Notes: a model not told the origin generated them from the letters alone. Counted from the first letter of the stretch, positions 1 to 7,601 are shown. The stretch is 11,384 nt of DNA from Pseudobdellovibrionaceae bacterium (GCA_022843085.1 JALHOI010000055.1:1-11384); one strand, 5' to 3'. Program-made: numbers and translations.

Positions 1-440
1 TTGATGGGAGTATCGAGCAACCACTCTTCTCCGTCGATTTCAATTTTACGTTTCGTCTCTGCGACAATTGTTCCCAGGCCGGTCTTAGTTAAAACTCCGC
101 CTAATCCAAAACCGCCGCATCGAATTCGCTCGATGAGCGTACCTTGAGGAACGAGCTCAACTTCGAGCTCGCCGGATAACATCTGTCGCTGTGTTTCTGG
201 ATTTGTACCGATGTGAGAGGCAAAGAGTTTTTTCACGAGCTTGGCATCAATCAATCGCCCAACACCGACTCCGATTCGTGCCGTGTCGTTTGTGATGAGG
301 GTCAAATTGCGAGGCGCCTTTTCGATTAAGATATCGACAAGGCGAACCGGGCACCCGACCCCCAAAAAACCACCGACAAGAAGGCTTGAGCCATCTGAAA
401 TGAGATCTGCAATTTGATTCGCCTTAAAAATCGACTTCAC
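1..440 (-). CDS. atoD: Acetate/acetoacetate CoA-transferase alpha subunit (AtoD-type), 5' part
   Basis: Translating the minus strand from a GTG at 440 gives 146 codons that stay open to the window edge, so the C-terminal third or so is missing. The protein follows the class I CoA-transferase alpha-subunit pattern: a VGGFLGVGCP loop near residues 22-31, ITNDTA, then ASHIGTNPET, SGELEVELVPQGTLIERIRCGG and a GLGTIVAE segment. The GTNPET form resembles E. coli AtoD more than ScoA. The family moves CoA between acetoacetate or short-chain acyl-CoA and acetate in the cytoplasm, paired with a beta subunit (AtoA) that carries the catalytic glutamate. That subunit would lie beyond the left edge and is not seen. 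The GTG is chosen because homology begins about 10 residues in and the same frame shows no ATG, GTG or TTG just upstream. No clear Shine-Dalgarno precedes it. It diverges from the cbb3 operon. Confidence 0.9.
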   Translation of the reverse strand, partial: MKSIFKANQIADLISDGSSLLVGGFLGVGCPVRLVDILIEKAPRNLTLITNDTARIGVGVGRLIDAKLVKKLFASHIGTNPETQRQMLSGELEVELVPQGTLIERIRCGGFGLGGVLTKTGLGTIVAETKRKIEIDGEEWLLDTPI

Positions 441-448
441 GTTCGGCG

Positions 449-478
449 ACGATAACAACGACCGTCGCCCGATGGCAA
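449..478 (-). promoter_or_regulatory. Possible sigma-70 promoter for the atoD-type gene
   Basis: On the minus strand, TTGCCA (positions 478-473; 5 of 6 to TTGACA) lies 18 bp before TATCGT (454-449; 4 of 6 to TATAAT), which has an extended -10 TG one base upstream. A start about 7 bp downstream would fall only a base or two before the GTG at 440. The mRNA would then be nearly leaderless, which fits the missing Shine-Dalgarno. This is weak motif evidence only. Confidence 0.25.
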
Positions 479-502
479 CTTGGTCGTCGCAGTAAAAACA
501 AT

Positions 503-519
503 CGAGCGAAACTGGCTCG
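503..519. promoter_or_regulatory. Inverted repeat 1, candidate activator site (distal)
   Basis: The arms CGAG and CTCG are separated by 9 bp (503-506 and 516-519). The repeat also reads as CGAGC-N7-GCTCG, a 5-bp perfect dyad. Its centre at 511 is about 125 bp upstream of the predicted transcription start near 636, within the usual range of NtrC-family enhancer sites. Which protein binds is inferred; the regulator encoded at 8380-9846 is the obvious candidate. Confidence 0.4.
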
Positions 520-535
520 TTTCATTTTCGGACTT

Positions 536-552
536 CGAGCCAATTTGTCTCG
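536..552. promoter_or_regulatory. Inverted repeat 2, candidate activator site (proximal)
   Basis: It has the same CGAG-N9-CTCG layout as the repeat at 503-519; with one more base on each side the arms are TCGAG and CTCGA (535-553). Its centre at 544 is 33 bp from the first repeat, close to three helical turns, and about 92 bp upstream of the predicted start. An overlapping perfect palindrome, GTCTCGAGAC (547-556), complicates the exact boundaries. Confidence 0.4.
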
Positions 553-609
553 AGACCCGACGAAATCGACGCGCCGGTAGGTTTTGGCCGTCTACAGACT
601 CGCGCCGAA

Positions 610-625
610 TGGCACGACGACTGCT
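610..625 (+). promoter_or_regulatory. Sigma-54 (-24/-12) promoter of the cbb3 operon
   Basis: TGGCAC (610-615), 5 bp, then CTGCT (621-625) matches the RpoN consensus TGGCAC-N5-TTGCW at all but one position. The invariant GG (611-612) and GC (623-624) are exactly 10 bp apart. The predicted start, 12 bp past the -12 C, is near 636. That leaves a leader of about 19 nt containing AAGGAAG and then the GTG of ccoI at 655, so promoter, ribosome site and start codon fit together. A sigma-54 activator is encoded at the far end of the same gene run. Confidence 0.75.
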
Positions 626-654
626 TTTGCGTCTAGCCGCAAGGAAGTTCTCAC

Positions 655-3063
655 GTGAAAACCATGACTCCGACAGTAGCATTTTGTCGGCACTGCCAAT
701 CTGAGATTTCGAGCCCTGCGGTTCAATCAATCAGTCGCACGGGCAGTCGCACGGGGCCAGGCGTTCCGCTTTTTTGCTGCGCCGGCTGCGAGGCGGTTCA
801 CGGTATCCTTGAAAAGCACGGTCTAACTTCTTTCTACCAGTTGCGAGATGCCAACCCGCCCATTTGTGCGGTTCCAATGCAAGTTGCAATTGAGGACATG
901 CACAGGGACTATCGCGCGTACGATGAACCAGGCTTTTTAAAGGCAGCTAGTTCTGACGGCAATCGTGTTCGGTTTTTTCTTGAAGGCATGTCGTGTTCGG
1001 CCTGCGTCTGGCTGCTTGAAAAGCTTCCAGACTTTTGTACGGACGTCATTTCTGCACGGGTCAACATGGCCGCATCGACGATTGAAGTCGTTCGACGGCC
1101 CGGCGGATCATTCTCGTTCATTGCGACGACTCTCAATCAGCTCGGCTACAAACCTCATGCATTGAAAACTGACGAGTCGACAATTCGACTTCAAACTCGA
1201 GAACGACGGTACGATTTGATTCGGATCGGAATTTCGGCGGCGTTGACTGGCAACATCATGATAATGGCTGTCTCTTTGTATGGCGGCGCCACTGGCGAAC
1301 TGGCATGGCTATTTCAAATCGTCGCAGCCTGCCTTTCTGTACCAGTTTTGAGTTATGGAGCATGGCCATTTTATCGCAGCGCCTTAGCGTCACTTCGCCT
1401 TCGACGTCTGAATATCGACGTGCCCATTGCGTTGGCGATTCTTGTCGGCGTATTGACGAGCGTGGTCTCGCTCGCGAGAGGTGGGACTGATCTCTATTTC
1501 GATTCGCTTTCTATGCTGGTGTTTCTGCTTCTTAGCAGTCGATTTCTCTTAAAGAGTATTCAAGACACAAATCTGCAGGCGACCCATCTTGAAGATGATC
1601 TCTTAGTCGGTACGGTTGAAAAAGAAGTTCGAAGCGGCGTTTGGGCCGAGACCTCAGCCTCTGTTTTGCAAATCGGCGACCGAGTTAAGATTCAGGTCGG
1701 CTCGCTAGTACCAATCGACGGTCTCGTCGATTCTGGTTTCGCAAAGGTCAATGCGGCAGTCCTCACAGGGGAAAGCGCAAACCTTAATGTCAGTGTCGGC
1801 GACGTTGTCGAAGCCGGCTGCCGGTATGTTTCAGGTGACAGCGTACTGCGGGTGCTTAAAACTCCGCGGCAAACTCGACTCGCTGGCATTCTAAAAGAGA
1901 CTGAACGTCTCGCAGAAACAAAGTCGAAGTTCGTTCACCTTTCAGATCTCGGAGCCCAATACTTCATCGCCATCGTTTTCATGCTAGCGACGGGCGTCGT
2001 TCTATTTTTTTTCAAGGCTAACCCGGCAGAGGGAATATCACGGGCTCTGGCACTTATCATCGTTACGTGCCCGTGCGTTTTCGGAATTGCGATTCCACTT
2101 TCTATGGCGATGGCAATTCGAAAAGCCGCTCGACGTGGTGTGATTATTAAGTCAGCAGATGCGATCGAAAAACTTTGGTCGGCGCAGAAAGTATTTTTCG
2201 ACAAAACGGCAACCCTAACAACAGGCAAGATGACCGTCGTTCGATCGTGTTACTCAAAGCAATCTGACCTCGGCATTCTTCGTGGACTTGAGCAAGACCA
2301 ACTTCACCCCATCGCGCAGAGCCTGACTCGCTATGCGACGACTGAAGGCGCAGCAGCGGTTCAGTTTCAGTCGATCGAAAAACTAGCGACAGGCGGCGTC
2401 AGCGGTTTCATTGATGGATTTACGTACAAAGTACGCCCCCTACCCGGATCAGGCATCAACGCAAATTTTGGCCTGTTTCAGAACGAAAGAATTATCGCTG
2501 ACTTTGAAGTCGGCGACGAAATTCGACCCGAAACATTTAGAGTTCTCACCTGGTTGCGCAAGGCGGGCTTGGAAACGCACATCCTATCGGGAGACCGAAA
2601 GCCGATCGTCGATCAATGTGCTGCAAAACTCGGATTTTCACAGACAGAAACACGGGCTCAAATGACACCTGAAGAAAAAGCGAAAGTCATCATCGCATCA
2701 GGATCAAATTCCGTTATGATCGGCGACGGCGCGAATGATGCGAGCGCCTTCGCAGCAGCAAGCGTCGGGATCGCTGTTCATGGAAGTCTCGACGTAAGTC
2801 TTCGTGCGGCCGATATGTACCTCACTCAGCCAAACCTCGAATCGATTCCAGCGCTGTTTCAAATCGCACGCTCTGCAAAGAGTGCGATATATCGTAATCT
2901 CGCTTTTTCAGCTTCCTTCAATATCGCAGCCGGTGCGCTCGCCATCATGGGCGAGATGACCCCGCTTTGGGCCGCAGTTCTAATGCCTCTCAGTTCATTG
3001 ACCGTTCTGCTATCGGCCCTATTTTCTTCGCGTCAGTTTCAGACCCTCGAGGCCAGAACATGA
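655..3063 (+). CDS. ccoI: CcoI, copper-exporting P1B-type ATPase for cbb3 oxidase assembly
   Basis: The 802-residue protein has the CcoI/FixI architecture. An N-terminal cysteine region carries CRHC (11-14) and FCCAGC (40-45), followed by a heavy-metal-associated domain with GMSCSAC (111-117). The P1B transport core has TGES (371-374), membrane motif CPC (472-474), the phosphorylated Asp516, an HP motif (QLHPIA) and hinge GDGAND (690-695). The family pumps Cu(I) out of the cytoplasm, using ATP, to supply CuB of CcoN. The phosphorylation loop reads DKTATLT instead of the near-invariant DKTGTLT (Ala519, codon GCA at 2209-2211). The start is GTG 655, with AAGGAAG seven bases upstream; ATG 664 is too far from it. 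It is the first gene of the operon, whereas cco clusters usually place it after ccoNOQP and ccoGH. Its stop overlaps the ccoS start. Confidence 0.95.
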   Translation: MKTMTPTVAFCRHCQSEISSPAVQSISRTGSRTGPGVPLFCCAGCEAVHGILEKHGLTSFYQLRDANPPICAVPMQVAIEDMHRDYRAYDEPGFLKAASSDGNRVRFFLEGMSCSACVWLLEKLPDFCTDVISARVNMAASTIEVVRRPGGSFSFIATTLNQLGYKPHALKTDESTIRLQTRERRYDLIRIGISAALTGNIMIMAVSLYGGATGELAWLFQIVAACLSVPVLSYGAWPFYRSALASLRLRRLNIDVPIALAILVGVLTSVVSLARGGTDLYFDSLSMLVFLLLSSRFLLKSIQDTNLQATHLEDDLLVGTVEKEVRSGVWAETSASVLQIGDRVKIQVGSLVPIDGLVDSGFAKVNAAVLTGESANLNVSVGDVVEAGCRYVSGDSVLRVLKTPRQTRLAGILKETERLAETKSKFVHLSDLGAQYFIAIVFMLATGVVLFFFKANPAEGISRALALIIVTCPCVFGIAIPLSMAMAIRKAARRGVIIKSADAIEKLWSAQKVFFDKTATLTTGKMTVVRSCYSKQSDLGILRGLEQDQLHPIAQSLTRYATTEGAAAVQFQSIEKLATGGVSGFIDGFTYKVRPLPGSGINANFGLFQNERIIADFEVGDEIRPETFRVLTWLRKAGLETHILSGDRKPIVDQCAAKLGFSQTETRAQMTPEEKAKVIIASGSNSVMIGDGANDASAFAAASVGIAVHGSLDVSLRAADMYLTQPNLESIPALFQIARSAKSAIYRNLAFSASFNIAAGALAIMGEMTPLWAAVLMPLSSLTVLLSALFSSRQFQTLEART

Positions 3064-3236
3064 ATATCATTGTCCTGCTGCTACCTATCGCGCTGACGCT
3101 TGCGGGTGGGTTCGCATTTGCCTTCGTCTATTCGTCGGCCCGCGGTCAGTTCGACGATCTCGAAACGCCAGCCCACCGAATGCTACTTGATTCTGATATC
3201 GCCAATGAGAGTTTGAAAGGTCAACCCCATGAGTAA
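3060..3236 (+). CDS. ccoS: CcoS, cbb3 oxidase maturation protein
   Basis: This 58-residue protein has one N-terminal membrane helix (about residues 3-24) followed by the family signature GQFDDLETPAHRML. CcoS is needed for maturation of cbb3 oxidase, probably cofactor insertion, in the cytoplasmic membrane. The ATG at 3060 overlaps the TGA of ccoI (ATGA). The frame stays open further upstream from ATG 2967, but that stretch lies inside ccoI and does not match the family, so the short start is used. The stop lies 8 bp inside the next gene. Confidence 0.93.
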   Translation: MNIIVLLLPIALTLAGGFAFAFVYSSARGQFDDLETPAHRMLLDSDIANESLKGQPHE

Positions 3237-5379
3237 TTCAGCACCATCGAAAACCGTCGAAACCTTTATGTACGACGATGACATTGTAAAAAAATTTACG
3301 ATAGCGACGCTCGTGTGGGGTGGAATCGCATTTCTAGTTGGAATCATCGCGGCCCTTCAGCTTGCAAGCTGGCAGCTGAACTTTGGAACAAGCTGGTTCA
3401 CGTTCGGCAGGCTGCGCCCCCTTCACACAAATGCCGCGATTTTTGCATTCGGCGGAAACGCAATTTTTGCGGGCATCTATTACTCAACACAACGCCTATG
3501 CAAGGCCCGACTCTTCAACGATACCCTCAGCAAAATTCATTTTTGGGGATGGCAGCTAATCATCGTCGCGGCGGCCGTCACACTTCCTCTCGGGCTGACT
3601 CAAAGCAAAGAATATGCTGAACTCGAGTGGCCGATCGACATCGCGATCACTGTGATTTGGGTGGTCTTTGCCGTCAATTTTTTTGGCACGCTATACCGCC
3701 GTCGCGAGCGTCATATGTATGTCGCAATTTGGTTCTATATCGCGACCATTATTACGGTTGCGGTTCTTCACATCGTCAATTCAATCGAAATCCCTGTCGC
3801 TTGGTTTCAAAGCTATCCGGTGTACGCTGGTGTGCAAGATGCGCTTGTACAGTGGTGGTACGGCCACAACGCGGTCGCATTTTTTCTGACAACACCTTTT
3901 CTGGGTCTGATGTACTATTTTTTGCCAAAGGCGGTGAATCGTCCGGTTTATAGCTACCGGCTTTCGATCGTTCACTTCTGGTCTTTAGTTTTCATCTACA
4001 TATGGGCTGGTCCGCACCACTTGCTTTACACAGCTCTTCCGGATTGGGCCCAGACGCTCGGAATGGTTTTCTCAATTATGCTGTGGGCTCCAAGTTGGGG
4101 CGGCATGATTAACGGCCTTCTGACCTTACGCGGAAGTTGGGACAAAGTTCGGACTGATCCCGTACTGAAGTTTATGGTTGTCGCTTTGACGTTCTATGGA
4201 ATGGCGACTTTTGAAGGCCCGCTGCTTTCAATCAAGTCTGTCAGCGCTGTCGGCCACTACACCGATTGGATTATCGCGCATGTGCACGGTGGAACTTTAG
4301 GATGGAACGGATTTTTAACCTTCGGAATGATCTATTACCTTATTCCGAAACTCTACCGCACCGAGCTCCATTCGGTTCGGCTCGCCAACGTCCACTTTTG
4401 GATCGGCACCGTCGGCATGTTGATGTATCTACTCGCAATGTATACGTCAGGCTTCACACAAAGCATGATGTTGCGAGCGATCGACCCTATCAGTGGAAAA
4501 CTTGTGTACCCCGATTTTGTCGAGACGGTCGTTCGAATAATTCCGCTCTACTGGGTACGAGCGATCGGGGGCGTTCTTTACCTCATCGGCTTCTTAGTCA
4601 TGTGCTGGAACATTTTTAAGACTTGCCGTCTCGCACCGAAACATCTCGAAGCAGAAGTCTACCGTGCATCGAAAATGACCGAAGAATCTAACGAACCAAA
4701 AACCGCTTGGCATCGTCGCCTTGAAGGCTTGATGCCGACGTTTTCGGTTCTTGTTCTCGTTTCAATTCTGATTGGTTCCGTCATTGAGATACTACCGACC
4801 CTTGTGGCGCACACGTATACGCCCGCAAATTCTGGAGTCGTGCCTTACACGGCACTCGAGCTTGCGGGTCGAGACTTGTACGTGCGCGAGGGCTGTTACA
4901 ACTGCCATTCGCAGATGATACGAACTCTTCCCGAAGATGTTCTTCGCTACGGAAAAGCGTCGCTTCCAGAGGATTCAATGTACGACCGGCCGTTTCAATG
5001 GGGTTCGAAACGAACCGGACCTGACCTTGCGAGGATAGGCGGAAAATACCCCGATCTTTGGCACTACCGTCACATGTTAGATCCAAGATCTGTTGTTCAA
5101 AACTCGATTATGCCGGCCTACGACTGGCTCTTCGACAAAAAAACTAATTTTGCGATTCTCGAGCGAAAACTCGAAGTTATGCAATCACTCGGGGTTCCAT
5201 ACACCGACGAAGATGTACGAAACGCTGCTCACGCGGCACGAGCTGAGGCTGAAATCATAGCGGCTGGACTCACCGGCGATTCTCCAATCAAAGGGCTCGC
5301 CGATCGCGAAATCATAGCGCTGATCGCCTACATACAACGACTCGGTAAAAACTCTGAAAAGTCTGAAGGTAAAAAATGA
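3229..5379 (+). CDS. ccoNO: CcoNO, fused catalytic and monohaem subunits of cbb3 cytochrome c oxidase
   Basis: One 716-residue frame holds CcoN (about 1-475) and CcoO (about 494-716). CcoN reduces O2 and pumps protons in the cytoplasmic membrane. The CcoN part keeps all expected ligands: His66 and His353 for haem b, His351 for haem b3, and His213, His263 and His264 for CuB, with Tyr257 at the position of the cross-linked Tyr. These are shifted by exactly six from the P. stutzeri numbering as I recall it. After a charged linker (about 465-493) comes the CcoO part: one membrane anchor (about 505-523), haem c site CYNCH (556-560) and probable axial Met628 in SIMPAYDWL. Separate ccoN and ccoO genes are usual; here no stop or frame change intervenes. 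AAAGG (3216-3220) lies eight bases before ATG 3229, inside the end of ccoS. Its TGA overlaps the ccoQ ATG. Confidence 0.95.
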   Translation: MSNSAPSKTVETFMYDDDIVKKFTIATLVWGGIAFLVGIIAALQLASWQLNFGTSWFTFGRLRPLHTNAAIFAFGGNAIFAGIYYSTQRLCKARLFNDTLSKIHFWGWQLIIVAAAVTLPLGLTQSKEYAELEWPIDIAITVIWVVFAVNFFGTLYRRRERHMYVAIWFYIATIITVAVLHIVNSIEIPVAWFQSYPVYAGVQDALVQWWYGHNAVAFFLTTPFLGLMYYFLPKAVNRPVYSYRLSIVHFWSLVFIYIWAGPHHLLYTALPDWAQTLGMVFSIMLWAPSWGGMINGLLTLRGSWDKVRTDPVLKFMVVALTFYGMATFEGPLLSIKSVSAVGHYTDWIIAHVHGGTLGWNGFLTFGMIYYLIPKLYRTELHSVRLANVHFWIGTVGMLMYLLAMYTSGFTQSMMLRAIDPISGKLVYPDFVETVVRIIPLYWVRAIGGVLYLIGFLVMCWNIFKTCRLAPKHLEAEVYRASKMTEESNEPKTAWHRRLEGLMPTFSVLVLVSILIGSVIEILPTLVAHTYTPANSGVVPYTALELAGRDLYVREGCYNCHSQMIRTLPEDVLRYGKASLPEDSMYDRPFQWGSKRTGPDLARIGGKYPDLWHYRHMLDPRSVVQNSIMPAYDWLFDKKTNFAILERKLEVMQSLGVPYTDEDVRNAAHAARAEAEIIAAGLTGDSPIKGLADREIIALIAYIQRLGKNSEKSEGKK

Positions 5380-5546
5380 AACAAGAATTGCTCGCGCGAT
5401 TTCCGTGGCCATGGTTGCCGGCCCTTGCGTTGCTCATATTTTTCTCGTTCTTCATGGGTCTGCTGATTCGGCTGTCGCTAAAATCACAACAGTCACCTTT
5501 GACGCTGGCGGAGAGGCTTCCGTTTGATGAGGGTGAAAAAATATGA
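5376..5546 (+). CDS. ccoQ: CcoQ-like small membrane subunit
   Basis: A 56-residue frame starts at ATG 5376, overlapping the ccoNO stop (ATGA) and preceded by GAAGG at 5365-5369, six bases upstream. It has one hydrophobic segment (about residues 13-33) and a short tail ending LPFDEGEKI, reminiscent of the acidic 'LPFDD' tail of CcoQ proteins. CcoQ stabilises the interaction of CcoP with the CcoNO core. The call rests on position between ccoO and ccoP, size, topology and the tail, since CcoQ sequences are poorly conserved. The stop overlaps the ccoP start (ATGA). Confidence 0.8.
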   Translation: MKQELLARFPWPWLPALALLIFFSFFMGLLIRLSLKSQQSPLTLAERLPFDEGEKI

Positions 5547-6133
5547 TCACGAATAACGTCGAATCAAAAAACAAAAAAGTTCAGTTGCTCGATCACGAAT
5601 ACGACGGAATTCGTGAGCTCGACAACATGCTTCCACGATGGTGGGTCTGGCTGTTTTATGCCACGATCGTGTTTTCTATCTGGTATGCCGCTTATTATAT
5701 GGCGGGCTACGGTCTGACGACTCAAGAAGAACTTTCGGTATCATTAGAACGAATTGAATCACTGAAACCTCCGCCATTGGCGAGCGGCGAAGACTCGGTC
5801 TCTGCGATCGTAGCTGCCCTTGGAAACAACAAAAACATCCACGAAGGCCGTGAAGTTTATGAGGGCAAGTGCGTCGCTTGCCACGGAAAATCGGGCGAAG
5901 GCGGAATCGGACCAAACCTCACCGACGACTACTGGATTTCCGGCCAAGGACGTATTCAAGATCTTGTCGAAGTTATCGCCAATGGCGTCGCTGAAAAGGG
6001 GATGCCTCCCTGGGCAGATGTCCTCAGTCGCGAAGAATTTCGAGACGTCGTAGTCTTTGTTCGCTCGCTGCATGCGTCATCGCCCGCGAACTCGAAGGCT
6101 CCGCAGGGCGAAAAATATGAATTCAAAGACTAA
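5543..6133 (+). CDS. ccoP: CcoP, single-haem cytochrome c subunit of cbb3 oxidase
   Basis: This 196-residue protein begins with the FixP/CcoP N-terminal signature HEYDGIRELDNMLPRWW (18-34) and one membrane helix (about 34-55). A linker follows, then one periplasmic cytochrome c domain with CVACH (110-114) and probable axial Met154 in GMPPW. Classical CcoP is close to 300 residues and has two haem c domains, so one is absent here. No second CxxCH occurs anywhere in the frame, and the end is not a frameshift: ccoG starts 17 bp before the ccoP stop. It would pass electrons from soluble cytochrome c or the bc1 complex to the CcoO domain. ATG 5543 has GAGGG nine bases upstream. Confidence 0.93.
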   Translation: MITNNVESKNKKVQLLDHEYDGIRELDNMLPRWWVWLFYATIVFSIWYAAYYMAGYGLTTQEELSVSLERIESLKPPPLASGEDSVSAIVAALGNNKNIHEGREVYEGKCVACHGKSGEGGIGPNLTDDYWISGQGRIQDLVEVIANGVAEKGMPPWADVLSREEFRDVVVFVRSLHASSPANSKAPQGEKYEFKD

Positions 6134-7601
6134 AGTAAGCGAATTCGAACTGCATCCCGAGCGCCTCGGGACCGCGGATGCCGAGGGTCGCAGAATTTTT
6201 CTTTTTCCCGCGGACGTGTCGGGCTTCTTTCGTCGATGGCGAACGCGTGTTCAGGTAATTCTAATCATACTCTTTTTGGTTCTGCCTTGGATTGAGATCC
6301 AAGGTCGCCAAGCTCTTCTTCTAAATCTGGCCGAACGAAAGTTCGAGATATTCGGCCTTTCGCTTCGTGCCCATAATTCTCCACTTCTACTGCTTGTACT
6401 TGCCACTTTGGCTTTCGGACTTTGTTTTGTGACCGCCATCTATGGTCGCATTTGGTGCGGCTGGGCGTGCCCCCAAACAGTTTTCATTGACGGTGTGTTT
6501 CGCAAAATTGAACGCTGGATCGAGGGCCCTGCTCTCGAACGAAAAAAACTTGATCGAGCTCCCTGGAGTTTCGCGAAAGTTTTGAAACGAAGCTCAAAGT
6601 GGACTTTGTACCTCGGAACGAGTCTCATACTCACCCACAGCTTTCTCGCTTACTTTGTCGGAACCGAAAAGTTGGCAGTTATGGTCAGAAGCTCGCCGTT
6701 TGAAAATCCGGGCGACTTTATTTTTATGTTTGTTGCGACTGGCTTTATTCTTTTCGACTTCGCTTGGTTTCGCGAACAGTTTTGCACGATCGTTTGTCCG
6801 TACGGGCGCTTTCAATCTGTTTTGATGGATAAAAGTTCGCTCGTTGTCACCTACAAAGCCGAGCGCGGAGAACCGCGCGCAACTCCGCAGGCAAAATCAA
6901 TACTGAAAGTTCACGGTGGTCAACTTGGTGCCTGCGTCAACTGCTACCGTTGTGTCCAAGTCTGCCCGACGGGAATCGATATTCGCCGGGGACTTCAAAT
7001 GGAATGCATCGCCTGCACTTCGTGCATCGATGCTTGCGACGAGGTCATGAAGAGGCTGAAAAAACCAACGGGATTGATCAAGTACGATGCAATCGAGCCA
7101 CGAGCCGAACCAAAATCTCGGTTGAACTTGCGTGCGATTTCATATCTCGGCGTCTGTCTTTTTTCGCTGGGTTTGCTGCTAGTTCTGTTGGGCACATTGA
7201 AACCGGTCAATATTGAAATTCTGCGCGCGGCCGGTGCGCCCTACACTGTGCAAAAAAATGTCGCCGGAAGCACTCGTATCGTGAACCATTTCAGAATCGA
7301 ATTGAGTAACCAAAGCGGTCAGTCTCGAAAGCTTCGCCTCGGCACCACGGAATCAAAATTCGAACTCATAACGGCCACTCAGCCGTATTTACTTGGGCAG
7401 GACGGCGTTCGCCGCATTGATATCTTTATTCGATTTGCTCAAGAGGACCTTCTCTCAGGCACAGCCAGGGCCAAAGTGTTTATCCAAGAAGAGTTCGAGG
7501 CGTCTACGAAAGGTCTCGCGCACGAGTCCTATGGCGAGCCGATTAATGTCGAGCCGATCTATATCGAAAAGGAGGTCACTCTTGTTGGACCTTTTTCTTA
7601 A
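6117..7601 (+). CDS. ccoG: CcoG, membrane-bound 4Fe-4S protein for cbb3 copper/assembly
   Basis: The 494-residue protein has CcoG/FixG/RdxA architecture. Membrane helices lie at about 45-62 and 88-110, with more following. A CGWACP motif (Cys114, Cys118) and an IVCPYG motif (Cys223, Cys227) precede two ferredoxin-type cluster sites, Cys273/276/279/283 and Cys297/300/303/307. A further helix (about 342-362) leads into an Ig-like C-terminal domain ending EPIYIEKEVTLVGPFS. CcoG is reported to be a Cu(II) reductase acting in copper supply to cbb3 oxidase. The start is ATG 6117, with AGGG eight bases upstream and the family's typical N-terminus. An upstream in-frame ATG at 6057 lies inside ccoP and would add a basic, non-homologous tail. 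It overlaps ccoP by 17 bp and the next gene by 20 bp. A ccoH gene, usual at this place, is missing. Confidence 0.94.
   Translation: MNSKTKVSEFELHPERLGTADAEGRRIFLFPADVSGFFRRWRTRVQVILIILFLVLPWIEIQGRQALLLNLAERKFEIFGLSLRAHNSPLLLLVLATLAFGLCFVTAIYGRIWCGWACPQTVFIDGVFRKIERWIEGPALERKKLDRAPWSFAKVLKRSSKWTLYLGTSLILTHSFLAYFVGTEKLAVMVRSSPFENPGDFIFMFVATGFILFDFAWFREQFCTIVCPYGRFQSVLMDKSSLVVTYKAERGEPRATPQAKSILKVHGGQLGACVNCYRCVQVCPTGIDIRRGLQMECIACTSCIDACDEVMKRLKKPTGLIKYDAIEPRAEPKSRLNLRAISYLGVCLFSLGLLLVLLGTLKPVNIEILRAAGAPYTVQKNVAGSTRIVNHFRIELSNQSGQSRKLRLGTTESKFELITATQPYLLGQDGVRRIDIFIRFAQEDLLSGTARAKVFIQEEFEASTKGLAHESYGEPINVEPIYIEKEVTLVGPFS
7569..7575 (+). promoter_or_regulatory. Shine-Dalgarno site that fixes a TTG start
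   Basis: AAGGAGG, close to a perfect anti-Shine-Dalgarno match, lies inside the last codons of ccoG. It is six bases before TTG 7582 and nine before TTG 7585. It argues for a TTG start of the TauE/SafE-like gene rather than the upstream in-frame ATG at 7393. Confidence 0.8.

Larger units (their letters stand above)
441..654. other. Divergent intergenic control region (atoD-type / cco operon)
   Basis: These 214 bp separate the two divergent genes. They contain the sigma-54-type promoter (610-625), two inverted repeats (503-519 and 536-552), the weak minus-strand promoter (449-478) and the Shine-Dalgarno of ccoI, AAGGAAG at 641-647. Short open frames crossing it on both strands are rich in Arg and Ser and resemble no protein, so I call no gene here. 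Confidence 0.7.

Noticed and set aside
441..654. FNR/Anr/FixK box expected before a cbb3 operon
   Set aside because: No TTGAT-N4-ATCAA or close variant was found on either strand of this region.
480..704. 74-codon plus-strand frame overlapping the promoter region
   Set aside because: It covers the sigma-54 promoter and the ccoI start in another frame, with basic low-complexity composition and no recognisable domain.
437..730. 97-codon minus-strand frame between the atoD-type gene and ccoI
   Set aside because: It runs into the start of ccoI, is rich in Arg and Ser, resembles no family, and its own stop overlaps the GTG of the atoD-type gene. It looks like a non-coding shadow of the control region.
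3229..5379. CcoN-CcoO fusion as an artefact of a lost stop or frameshift
   Set aside because: The linker is a plausible charged hydrophilic segment in one frame, with no Shine-Dalgarno plus start pair marking an obvious former ccoO start, and both domains are complete.
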